Made by a program: the position numbers and the translations under genes. From NCBI RefSeq assembly GCF_000485595.1, contig NW_014577410.1:1-23589 (forward strand): DNA of 23,589 nucleotides, read 5' to 3'. Under the pieces are notes generated by a model that worked only from the letters and a program-made list of their open reading frames with translations, ran no database searches and was not told where the DNA came from. Positions 1 through 8,264 of this stretch are shown piece by piece; the stretch's first letter is position 1, and the number at the start of each line of letters is the position of its first letter. This stretch comes from Priapulus caudatus (lineage: Eukaryota > Priapulida > Priapulimorpha > Priapulimorphida > Priapulidae).

Positions 1-900
1 ACGTCCCGAATATCGTGATCGTACGTCGCGGTTAATATTTGTGCCCAACTGCTGACGCACGCACGCACGCCGTTCTTCTATATCTATGACAAAACGTCAC
101 CTGATGCATAGGTTAAATTATATAATTGAGTGGCAAAGCAGGTTACAACCCTTTTGCAGCTTTTTCACAATTCCAAGAAAGAGTTTTGCTGTCGCCCTCA
201 TCCCCGCGGTGGTAACCCTTACACATTGAATAATGAACGCGACGTGAATGAATGCCGTGATGTGATGTGATGTGCAATGAGTGATGTGTGTATTTTGAGC
301 ACACACAGTCCCACACGCACCCACACGCACCGGCACACGCATACGCTCGCTCGCGCGCACGCACGCACACAGAGAGGGAGAGAGAGAAAGAGACAGTTTA
401 AGAATGTGCGGTAGTTCAACATGTCTTGATAATAAAACGAAAATTACATGACTAGTTATAGTGATCTTTAGTGATTACATCTTGTTGCTCATGAAGAGAA
501 TAGTTCTACTAAAAAGATAATTGTCGTAGTCAAAATTAATTAAGGCTGTACATTTACTCAAAAGTGCATCAAATACCATCTCCTGCGATCTACATTTTCA
601 AAATTACATTACATGTGCATTTAATGCACACGTACATTACGTACATTATGTGCATTACGTACATTTACATGTGCGTTATTATATCAGGATCGAGTCCAGA
701 ATAAATAGATTGGTATTATATTTAACATTTCTGCTTATACTATCAACACAGTTATATTATATATGAAACCCATAGAGATCTATAAATAAATCTTATAAAA
801 TAAATCTATCTTATAAAATAAACCGTATTATAAATACATCTTTATAGATGTTACATCTTTATCTCTATGATGAAACCAGGAGACCTATATACTATGATGA
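1..900. other. Upstream intergenic DNA with simple repeats
   Basis: No coding exon is recognisable. The stretch at about 258-284 is a GTGAT-type repeat, and 290-375 is a CA/CACG-rich microsatellite running into a GA-rich run (370-395). At 600-675 short units of ACGTACATT and ATGTGCATT are repeated. At 780-850 units of ATAAATCTTATAAA recur. Open frames over the CA-rich part are alternate readings of the microsatellite and are not proposed as genes. Confidence 0.7.
290..395. repeat. CA/CACG microsatellite followed by GA-rich run
   Basis: Dense CACAC, CACGCAC and CGCGCGCAC units are followed by GAGAGGGAGAGAGAGAAAGAGA. This is simple-sequence DNA that can form alternating purine-pyrimidine tracts. 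Confidence 0.8.
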
Positions 901-926
901 AACCACACATTTTTCGCCCCTGCTAA

Positions 927-936
927 GTCACGTGAT
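927..936 (+). promoter_or_regulatory. CLEAR/E-box-like motif upstream of CHMP5
   Basis: GTCACGTGAT matches the CLEAR (TFEB/MITF family) consensus GTCACGTGAC at 9 of 10 positions. It lies 186 bp upstream of the CHMP5 start codon. An inverted CCAAT box (ATTGG, 951-955) follows 15 bp later. This is motif resemblance only. CHMP5 acts in endolysosomal sorting, so a lysosomal-biogenesis motif would make sense, but a 10-bp match is weak alone. Confidence 0.4.
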
Positions 937-950
937 GCAGAAGATTAATC

Positions 951-955
951 ATTGG
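951..955 (-). promoter_or_regulatory. Inverted CCAAT box upstream of CHMP5
   Basis: ATTGG(TCAG) reads CTGACCAAT on the minus strand, a usual NF-Y-type core. It is 167 bp upstream of the CHMP5 start codon and close to the CLEAR-like motif. No TATA box is evident at a typical distance. Confidence 0.35.
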
Positions 956-1121
956 TCAGCTTTCTGATTTACGTAGATTTGATGAAGTATGGCAGCGCCA
1001 GTCAGGTGCGTAACGACGAAAACAAGTTCCTTCTACACTTCTCGAATGTTGACGTTAACTAAGTAAATTATAAAAAATAGCATTACCACTATAATTTCTG
1101 CAAAAAGCTCGCAGTTAGGAC

Positions 1122-1421
1122 ATGAATCGGCTATTTGGGAGCTCAAAACCTAAGGCTCCGCCTCCTAATCTGACCGATTGCATCCAAAATGTGGATGGCA
1201 GGTCCGACTCGATCGAGAAGAAGATATCGAAACTAGACGTAGAACTACACAAGTATAAGGAACAAATGAAGAAAATGAGAAACGGTCCGTCTAAAAACAT
1301 GGTCAAGCAAAAGGCAATGAGGGTGCTGAAGCAAAAGCGTATGTACGAACAGCAGAGAGACAGCCTAATGCAGCAGTCTTTTAATATGGAACAAGCAAAT
1401 TACGGGATACAAAGCCTGAAG
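1122..1421 (+). CDS. CHMP5: CHMP5 coding exon 1
   Basis: Codes residues 1-100, ending in SLK with the reading frame in phase 0; the donor is AAG|GTGGGT at 1422. Reading through the intron hits a stop 17-18 codons later (frame end 1439), so that extension is intronic. Confidence 0.97.
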
Positions 1422-4400
1422 GTGGGTCGAAATAGCTGATTGCATATTGACTCACTGCCACTGGTAGGAACACAGGCACTTGAAACGTCTCAATAAAAAA
1501 AATGAATGGTAAATAAACATGAAATGTACCAAAGTCTTAATGTTTCTCTACTTTATTTCGCCTATAATCACCTGTAAATGCCAGTCAAATGCTCATATGC
1601 AACACAGAAGTACACCGCACGCCCGCCCTTAGATACAATAATGTAAGTTGTAACCCAAACCCAAGAGGATAGGTGGGGGGCCCTATCCTCTTGGGTTTGG
1701 GTTACATTATTGTATCTAGCCTGCCCTGTGCTGCGTGCACAAGCAACATGAATAAGAGAGATTCATTCCTCTCTTATTCATGTTGTTTGTGCACGCAGCA
1801 CAGGGCGGGCGTGCGGTGTACTTGTGTGTTGCATATGAGCATTTGACCGGCATTTACAGGTGATTATAGACGAAATAGAGTAGAGAAACATTAAGACTGG
1901 TACATTTCGTGTTTATTTACCATAATTATTTTTTTTTATTGAGACGTTCCAAGTGCCTGTGGGTAGGAAAGTGACATGCGTCTAAACAGAGGAATTGCTC
2001 CGACCTGTGATTGGAGGATAAAAATAGACCCTGCACACTCCCGCCGCATACGCTAATATTATGCTATGACCGGTAGGAACGTGTACTAACTATCATATGG
2101 AGTGAACGATTTGAGTTACAGCTGCGTTCACACGAGGATTTCAGTACCGTACTTAGCGTTCACACGGTAAAAATATTCAAGGCTTATACGCGGCCTCTCA
2201 AGTACCGTACTGAAATACGAGGCTTGTTTGGCGCGGAAAGTGATTCCTCGCTGAAACACCCGCTTGAGTACGACACCACGCTGACCGCGTATTGTCTGTA
2301 GTGTGAACGCAATTTGAGGCCTTGTAAGCCGTGAAACTGTAGTGCGCTACATTAATACTAGGCGGCGGAGTCTCGTTTTTCACTTCCGCATCATGCCATT
2401 GAAAATATTTCTCAAAATTTCCTTTTGATAATCGTGTTCATCACCAAAGCATTCGTAATTTCCATCTGGATCATCATTTTGTGTAATTTTACTGAAAAAT
2501 TGCCACAAACAACTGACTTTCATGGGCGCCGCCATCATGAAAGACACTTCCCTCTAGCGGAGAAATTATTTACTATTATACCTAGCCAGCTAAGCCTCGA
2601 TTCTCGTGGGAACGCTGCGGGTTGTGTTAGCACGGTAGTATTTCAGCTGAATTCAGCACCAGATAAGTACGGAACCAGCAAGGCCGTGAATCTCGTGTGA
2701 ACGTAGCTAGTGACAAATGTCTTAGCCTTAATCTCTGTGCATTTTGAGTCTATTGAAGCACGATTAGTCTAATTAATTAGCAAATATGCACGCGCGGTAT
2801 CGCTCATAGGCTAATATACGCGCGGCTATGACCGGTGAAACAAAACGTCACGAATTCTATTTTTATCCTCCAATCACAGGTCGGAGCAATTCCTCTGTTT
2901 AGACGCATGTGGAAAGTGTATTTGCGCTTAACATTTTAAAATGTTTAATTCTTTGTCGATCATTTCACATTGTGGTAGCCCAGTACGCGATACAATATCG
3001 TAACCCTGTTTCTAAGCAGCTCAAATGCTTTAACAAGAACCACAATGTCATCATTTCCAAGTTGCAAGCATAGGCATGACTTTTGAACATACAATTTTTA
3101 AAAGGGGGCATGATTAAACATGTTTTTTAAATATTTAAATGCATACATAAAACAAGCCACGCTTGTGCTGATCCACCGAGTCCCAAATGCTGGAGATTTG
3201 ACTACTGAACTTTTATTCATGCATTATTTATAGATTATACATTACACACTCAGTATTGTTTTACGCATTATATGTTGTTCTTCTTCATGCTTAAAGATGC
3301 ATTCCCATGAACATTTTTGTGGCAAACCACTGTAAAAACGCAAGTAAATAACTCACTACACTTTAACTGAACGTTAGCTTTGAAAATAAAACTGTAAAAA
3401 TGTGTATCAAGCCTAGATTCGCTCAACGAAAAGACGACTCGAAAAATGAGTTTCGCCGCGGTTCTGTATCATGGCGGCAAGAGTCGACGCAGGTCACGTA
3501 ACCTGCACAGCTATAGATATCATATAACACGTGCTATATAATATCTATGAGCATATGCAGCCTTCATGACCTTCAGCGCTTGGCAACACCTCATGGCAAC
3601 AAGAGACGCGTCACAACATCGCCGCAGAGCAGCAAAAGTAAATGCTGTTTGAAACGTTTGACCCGACACTTTCATTTTGTAGTCTAAAAGCTGTGAATAA
3701 ACGTATTCCTGAGCAATTTTTTTACCTATCACACATATATAGGCAAGTACAAACGTGCAATGTTAAAATAATTTTTTCCCCCTGATATTATGTTTGCAGC
3801 TTGAAACTTTGAGGGGAGGCACCTGTAAGAGTTGGCATGTATTATATGGCACCTACTTGTTATATGTTCCTGGACGTTTTTACGCAAGGAAAAGCCAGTG
3901 CTATCATTAATTTTACCTTGCAGTATTCTAAATTGAGCATGGCGATTTCTAGCACCAGCTCGGATTGTTTTGTCTTGGATAAGTTTTAACTATAAAGACA
4001 GAATTACAACTATTTCTCAGTAATTTTAGTTGTTAGTTTCAAACTGAACTATGGACCTTTAGGTGGTAGGTGATAAATAAAAGACAGGATTCTAGTTAGG
4101 CAAGGCAAGATTAGTGAGGCAAACACAAATCTAGTTTTTAGCCTAAATATTCAAACAGTGTCTGTCACATTGACATTTTATACAAAGGGACCTAGTTCAG
4201 CCATACAGGGATGTGGTTCAACTTGGTTAGGTATGAGGGCTTAAGCGAAAAATGGTTGCCAAACGGACTACCCCAGGCCTTTAACGTATGTTGGGTCTGG
4301 CATGCCTTCAAACCTGAAGTGAATTTGCAAAATCTCATAAATTGCTTAATCGACATGCCTTATTTTACAGCTGTGCATTTTAATATTTATGTTTATATTT

Positions 4401-6074
4401 CGTTTTAATATTCTCCTCGTCCTTAGGTGAAATTTAAGTGTTCAATTGACTACATCACGAATTTTCTATGGTGTATATTTGTAAAGTTTTTGTTGCATTT
4501 TTTTCCATTAAAAGTAAGTACTAACAGGCTAAATGTATCCTCAAATTCTTACCTGATAAGATTGCTTTTCAACAAATTAAAAATCCAAAAAAACCTGGGC
4601 GATTTGCTACATTGATGACGACATTAAAAATGCTTGCTATGGGCTATGTATGACTATGAGTCACAAGTGTTTGTTCACATCGAACGGAATAGCAAAACAG
4701 GAAGTATAATACAGCAATTTAACCATAAAAATTGAACAGATTCACATATTTTGTGTGGAAATAATTTTTAAAATTTTACTATTTACTGTGACGTAATCAC
4801 TTTCAAACACGACAGTAGGTTGTTAAATTGTAAAAAATCTAGATATCAGGAAAGACTTCTCCCTAATTCGTCTATAAACTACGTTCCTTCTGAAATCCCT
4901 GGGCAAAAACCCTGTGACATTGTGTTGTCAATGTACTTTAACTTATTTCTTACACAGTGTGTGTGTGTGTCAGGATTGAGCCGCATGTCTTCTGCATTTA
5001 CGCGGATAACAAATTCTCCCGTTTTCTTGACAAGGATACCAAAGTCACTGTGGATGCGATGAAGATCGCCAACAAGGAAATGAAGAAAGAATACAAGAAG
5101 GTTAACATTGATCAGATAGAGGACCTTCAAGATGACATGACAGACATGCTAGAATTAGCAGACGAAGTACAGGAATCGCTCGGCCGGTCCTACGGCATGC
5201 CAGAGATTGATGATGATGAATTGGAGGCTGAGCTTGATGCACTTGGTAGGTATAAGTGACTGGCTACTGAAGTGGGTGATTACATGATATAGCAAACTTT
5301 CTGTTTCTAAATGTTTCCCCTTAGATTCAGAAACATTAATAAGCTGCTGATAGTGACAGTTTGCTGACCATGTTTTCACATTCAACATGGTGAAATTTCA
5401 TGTTAATGGGGCCATCTATAAAAAATTCTATGGTTGCTGTCCCCTGACCCATGATTTTTTTAGTGGGTAGGTAGGTAGGTCATTTTGTGTGTGTGAGGCA
5501 TAATAGTTATTTTAAGTCTGTCCTCATGTTTGCCACACATGCTTTGTGTTTCAGTCTTAACTATGAAAAATGTTTTTAAAAAAATGGAAAAAAAAATGTG
5601 GAACCCAAAATGTCAAAAAAAACTTTTGGGTCGCGGCTATTTTCGTGGGTCGGTCGGAGGACAGCAAACATAATTTTTTAAGAATGGCCTTATGCCGTTG
5701 AGATTTATTATCTGGACGGAAATTTTTTTGATCTCTGTGCTATCGGTTGTTCATGCTAGCAGTACAGTAAATCACGTTCGCCTGGAAATCGTTGTGGAAT
5801 TTTTCCAATCGCATGGTATTGAAGCTACTCTATCGCACACATCGTGCAATTGATTGCCCCCCCACCCCCCGATCGAGGTGCACAGACGTAAACGCATTCC
5901 TGCATTTCTGTTCGAACAGGGGACGAGATCGCGCTAGACGAAGACACGTCGTACCTGGACGACGCAATCACGACGCCGAGCGTACCGAGCAAGGAGCCGG
6001 GCGCGGACAGTGTCGCCGTCGGCGAGGGCGGAATCCCGGTGGATGAGTTCGGTCTGCCGCAGATCAGCTCGTGA
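1122..6074 (+). CDS. CHMP5: CHMP5, ESCRT-III subunit (3 coding exons)
   Basis: Joined exons 1122-1421, 5035-5245 and 5920-6074 give 666 nt (221 aa plus stop), close to human CHMP5 (219 aa). CHMP5 (yeast Vps60) is an ESCRT-III family protein of the cytosol and endosome membrane; it binds LIP5/VTA1 and helps regulate VPS4 during multivesicular body sorting. Seen here: N-terminal [15 protein letters not shown], the basic helical core with [38 protein letters not shown], then [28 protein letters not shown], the acidic [12 protein letters not shown] segment and the conserved C-terminal [15 protein letters not shown] lies in frame immediately upstream (1116-1118), fixing this ATG. Exon junctions fall at the same residues as continuous homology to the vertebrate protein. 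Intron 1 is swollen by transposon insertions. Identity is confident; exact 5' and 3' UTRs are unknown. Confidence 0.97.
1471..1961. mobile_element. 491-bp foldback transposon with 8-bp duplication
   Basis: The two ends, CACAGGCACTTG at 1471 and CAAGTGCCTGTG ending at 1961, are inverted copies, and the inverted similarity runs almost to the centre (arms about 200 bp once the nested 90-bp insert is removed). The element is flanked by direct copies of GGTAGGAA at 1463-1470 and 1962-1969. An 8-bp duplication fits the hAT superfamily (also P-like families); no transposase frame is present, so it is a non-autonomous foldback. It sits in CHMP5 intron 1, 50 bp after the donor. Confidence 0.85.
1629..1718. 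mobile_element. 90-bp palindromic insert nested in the foldback
   Basis: Ends TAGATACAATAATG and CATTATTGTATCTA are inverted copies; the arms continue through ACCCAAACCCAAGAGGATAGG to a G/C-rich centre. It interrupts the left arm of the larger foldback: the uninterrupted right arm shows what the sequence was before. Flanks GCCCGCCC (1621-1628) and GCCTGCCC (1719-1726) are an 8-bp target duplication with one mismatch. Confidence 0.8.
1974..2910. mobile_element. 937-bp inverted-repeat element with 8-bp duplication
   Basis: Terminal inverted repeats of about 53 bp start ACATGCGTCTAAACAGAGG and extend through AATTGCTCCGACC to GGATAAAAATAG (1974-2028 and 2857-2910). Flanks are perfect direct copies of GGAAAGTG (1966-1973, 2911-2918). 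No transposase frame is visible inside. A direct repeat of GCTATGACCGGT occurs near each end (about 2062 and 2824). A second element (2120-2708) appears to sit inside it. Family assignment is open; an 8-bp duplication suggests a hAT- or P-like mobiliser. Confidence 0.85.
2120..2708. mobile_element. 589-bp MITE with GTTCACACGAG termini
   Basis: Ends AGCTGCGTTCACACGAG (2120-2136) and CTCGTGTGAACGTAGCT (2692-2708) are inverted copies with one mismatch; further GCGTTCACAC and GTGTGAACGC units occur inside (about 2157 and 2300). Flanks AGTTAC and AGTGAC may be an imperfect 6-bp duplication, but this is uncertain. Open frames in it (such as 2425-2700) have no recognisable protein similarity and are not proposed as genes. 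Confidence 0.6.
2919..5034. other. CHMP5 intron 1, distal part
   Basis: AT-rich intron sequence without recognisable exons or RNA genes. It contains scattered homopolymer runs, a TG run just before the acceptor region (4960-4969), and ends in a pyrimidine-rich tract and CAAG acceptor at 5034. Open frames here lack similarity or codon-like composition. Confidence 0.65.
5035..5245 (+). CDS. CHMP5: CHMP5 coding exon 2
   Basis: Codes from [10 protein letters not shown] to ELDALG (residues 101-170 plus the first base of codon 171). Acceptor is TTGACAAG|GAT, donor CTTG|GTAGGT. A possible ATG 78 nt upstream (4957) falls in intron sequence lying over a TG run and is not used as a start. Confidence 0.96.
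5408..5691. mobile_element. MITE-like inverted repeat in CHMP5 intron 2
   Basis: The left end GGGGCCATCTATAAAAAATT followed by TATGGTTGCTGTCC matches, in inverse, the right end (5630-5691), which reads on the minus strand AAGGCCATTCTTAAAAAATT then ATGTTTGCTGTCC. The inner parts also both carry GACC(G/C)ACCCA-type sequence. The flanking dinucleotide AT occurs at each side, a possible 2-bp duplication, too short to prove. No coding capacity. Confidence 0.6.
5920..6074 (+). CDS. CHMP5: CHMP5 coding exon 3 (terminal)
   Basis: Codes residues 172-221: the split glycine, then [15 protein letters not shown], a variable linker, and [11 protein letters not shown] before TGA at 6072. The acceptor is CGAACAG|GGG. 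The C-terminal VDEFGLPQI block is conserved between this gene and human CHMP5, while the linker is divergent. Base composition turns GC-rich relative to the intron. Confidence 0.96.
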
Positions 6075-7190
6075 TTGTCGCGCCGTGACCGCGCCGGCGG
6101 CGTGCAGTATAGGAAGACGCTGCACACCGTGGCGTAGATGTATGGTCAAACCGGTGGTAGCTCCCACCTCCATAGAATGGCCACCTGTCTATAAAGGCCA
6201 TATTGGCATTTTCCCTCGAGTGGCAGTAACAGTAAAACCACTTCTGTAGAATGCCCTGGAGTGGGAAAGACTGCTTCCCACAAGTAACTGTTCTATACAG
6301 GTTTGGTTGTACATTATAGGGATGTTACAGAACTCCTGAAACATGAAAACCTAACTGGAGCTTACCGTAGTAGATTTTCATAATTTCGTGTTTTTAAATG
6401 GAAAAATCTGCCTCTATTTGTCTACTTCTGTGACTAAATCAAAGTGAACCAATGTCTAGCTAATCTATTATCCCATAGATCTATATTCTAGACAATCATT
6501 CAGTTTGTTAGATGTGTATGTGGCTTCATCATATAATATATATATATAGATATAGATAGATACATTATAATTATAATGTGAAATTGATTTTTAACGTTAT
6601 GGTATTTTTTTTCCATGTACTATTTTTTACAAATTCTTGGCATTTTTGTTTGTAAATGTGTATCTGTCGTATCAGAAATTGATCATTTGATCATTACAAA
6701 TTGCAATGATCTACTTCTATTCATATGCAGGCAGTTTGTAAAGTCAGGGCAGAATTAACTCCCTGGCAGGATATCTGATGAATTAAGCTTCGAAGTTGTG
6801 AATATTGACCTGGGTTTGGAAATCATCTCATACTCTATTCATAGCATGTACATGTCCCAACGTGGTGTAATCAGAAGCCGGCGTAACATCTTGAACGAAC
6901 CACAGATGTTCTAATAAAGTATTGCAATCTTGTGGCATGCAGTAAAGCATACAAGCATCATTTTGTCGATAAACACATGGTGTATCTGCCGTTTGTGGTT
7001 CTTGTTTTTTTCTGGAGTGCATAAAAGATTCTCAATTGTATATTGTAATTAAGCAAATTTGACAAATAAATATTAGTTAGTAACCTATACCGTTTGTTGT
7101 TCAGTATAACTATTTTATTACAATAATATGCTCATGCCTAAGAGCTTTACTGGCATTTTTTGCATTTAAATTGGAATGTAACAGTGTCAT
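6075..7190 (+). other. CHMP5 3' UTR and following DNA
   Basis: No further exon is recognisable. AT-rich with a TATATATAGATATAGATAGATA run at about 6536-6562. Two canonical AATAAA signals on the + strand (6913-6918 and 7065-7070) are candidate polyadenylation signals for CHMP5, giving a 3' UTR of about 0.85-1.0 kb; which is used cannot be told from sequence. Confidence 0.5.
6913..6918 (+). other. Candidate CHMP5 polyadenylation signal
   Basis: AATAAA, 839 nt after the CHMP5 stop codon. A second copy is at 7065-7070, and a third AATAAA at 7844-7849 is probably too far. Assignment is by position only. Confidence 0.35.
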
Positions 7191-7213
7191 TAAGAATTAT
7201 ATAAGAATAGATC

Positions 7214-7600
7214 CTTTCTCACCCCTCTTCCCCTTCCTGTTCCTTATTCCTTCTCCTCTTCCCCCTCCTGTTTCTTTTTCTCCTCTTCCCCCTTTCTGTT
7301 TCTTCTTCTCCTCCTTCCCCTCCTGTTTCTTCTTCTCCTCTTCCCCCTCCTGTTTCTTCTTCTCTTCCCTCTCCTGTTTCTTCTCCTTATCTTCCTCCTC
7401 CTCCCCTTCCTGTTTCTTCTTCTCCTTATCTTCCTCCTCCTCCCCCTCCTCTCCCCTTATCTTCCTCCGCATCATCATTATCACACTTTTTCTATTGTAA
7501 TATTTGTCTCTATTATCTCCTCCTTTCCCCCTTTTCACTTTCCTTTCCCTAAATATCTCTTCCTCTATTTCACACACTATCTCTATCATCCCCGTTCCCT
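7214..7600. repeat. Polypyrimidine minisatellite (about 27-bp units)
   Basis: The + strand is almost all C and T over about 250 bp (7214-7468), continuing more loosely to 7600. The repeating unit is about 25-30 bp of the form CCTGTTTCTTCTTCTCCTCTTCCCC, repeated about eight times with variants. The reverse strand can be read as a Glu/Lys-rich open frame (7197-7589), best explained by the repeat rather than by a gene. Long mirror-like purine-pyrimidine tracts of this kind can form triplex (H) DNA. Confidence 0.85.
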
Positions 7601-7919
7601 ATATACACAACTATTATTTCTTATACAATCTCGGGTATGATGCTTTGCAGTAGTGCTTCTACTTTAGCTACGATAGCTTTATTATATGACTGACCTGGCC
7701 ATGAATATTTTTCTACAAGGGGTACTTTGGAAAACAACATCAGGAGGTAATAGAAACATGTTTTTGCTCCTGATTTCATCCATCACATTTGTTCTCAATG
7801 AAAATTACGGTATTCCGTACATGATATTGTATTTGAATTATGCAATAAAAATTTTAATTATCATCATAATAATAATAATAAATTAGAGCGTCTACATGAA
7901 AGAACCCGCTTAACGATAT

Positions 7920-7961
7920 CAAGAGTAGATAATAACTCTTGAGAGTTATTATCTACTCATG
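7920..7961. mobile_element. 42-bp micro-palindrome with 7-bp duplication
   Basis: CAAGAGTAGATAATAACTCT and its inverted copy (ending CTCATG) form a near-perfect hairpin. It is flanked by ACGATAT at 7913-7919 and 7962-7968, consistent with insertion. The same first 15 bases recur in the palindrome at 10731-10769. Confidence 0.6.
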
Positions 7962-8026
7962 ACGATATGTATAACGATTTCTAACGTTTGCTCCGTTTAG
8001 TCAGAGATGGCGCTGCGGCTGCAGCT

Positions 8027-8038
8027 ATTGGCCAATCA
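8027..8038. promoter_or_regulatory. Overlapping inverted/direct CCAAT boxes
   Basis: ATTGGCCAATCA contains an inverted CCAAT (ATTGG) fused to a direct CCAAT, 104-115 bp upstream of the ARHGAP11 start. A YY1-like GATGGCGC lies just upstream (8006-8013). NF-Y-type CCAAT boxes are typical of promoters of vertebrate G2/M genes; binding here is inferred only. Confidence 0.5.
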
Positions 8039-8061
8039 ACATCTGTCTTTCAGGAGGTGTT

Positions 8062-8067
8062 TTCAAA
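8062..8067 (-). promoter_or_regulatory. CHR-like motif (TTTGAA on minus strand)
   Basis: TTCAAA on the + strand equals TTTGAA on the minus strand, the consensus of the cell-cycle genes homology region bound by MuvB complexes. It lies about 24 bp downstream of the CCAAT pair and 75 bp before the start codon, a spacing like that of vertebrate mitotic gene promoters. A 6-bp match is weak alone. Confidence 0.3.
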
Positions 8068-8141
8068 TGGAAAGTATTTGTTTTTGTGGGCAGATAAAAA
8101 GTCATTTATCATTATTATTGTTTTAATGTTTACCCGCAATA

Positions 8142-8264
8142 ATGAAAGTAATTGACGATTTAGAAGACAGAGAGTGTCTGCTTGAAATAGTGGTTCAGGA
8201 TTTGAAGTTGTACGGGATAAAAGTGCCACGCGTAAAGAAGACGCTATCGAGAAACAAACTCACG
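8142..8264 (+). CDS. ARHGAP11A: ARHGAP11 coding exon 1
   Basis: Codes residues 1-41, MKVIDDLEDREC to SRNKLT, with LYGIKV at 24-29. The ATG has A at -3 and an in-frame TAA 18 nt upstream. Donor ACG|GTAAGC, phase 0. This piece is too short to stand out as an open frame alone. Confidence 0.85.

Larger units (their letters stand above)
7601..8141. other. Intergenic DNA and presumptive ARHGAP11 promoter
   Basis: No exon is recognisable in 7601-7900, which is AT-rich and ends in an (AAT)n run. The 7920-7961 micro-palindrome and the CCAAT/CHR-like motifs at 8027-8067 are listed separately. An in-frame TAA at 8124-8126 precedes the ARHGAP11 start codon, so the first coding exon does not extend upstream. 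Confidence 0.6.

Noticed and set aside
2425-2700. 91-codon plus-strand frame as a small gene
   Set aside because: It lies within a nested transposon, lacks any known domain, and crosses the element's inverted-repeat end.
7197-7589. Glu/Lys-rich 130-codon frame on the minus strand
   Set aside because: It is a direct reading of the polypurine strand of a minisatellite and has no other support.
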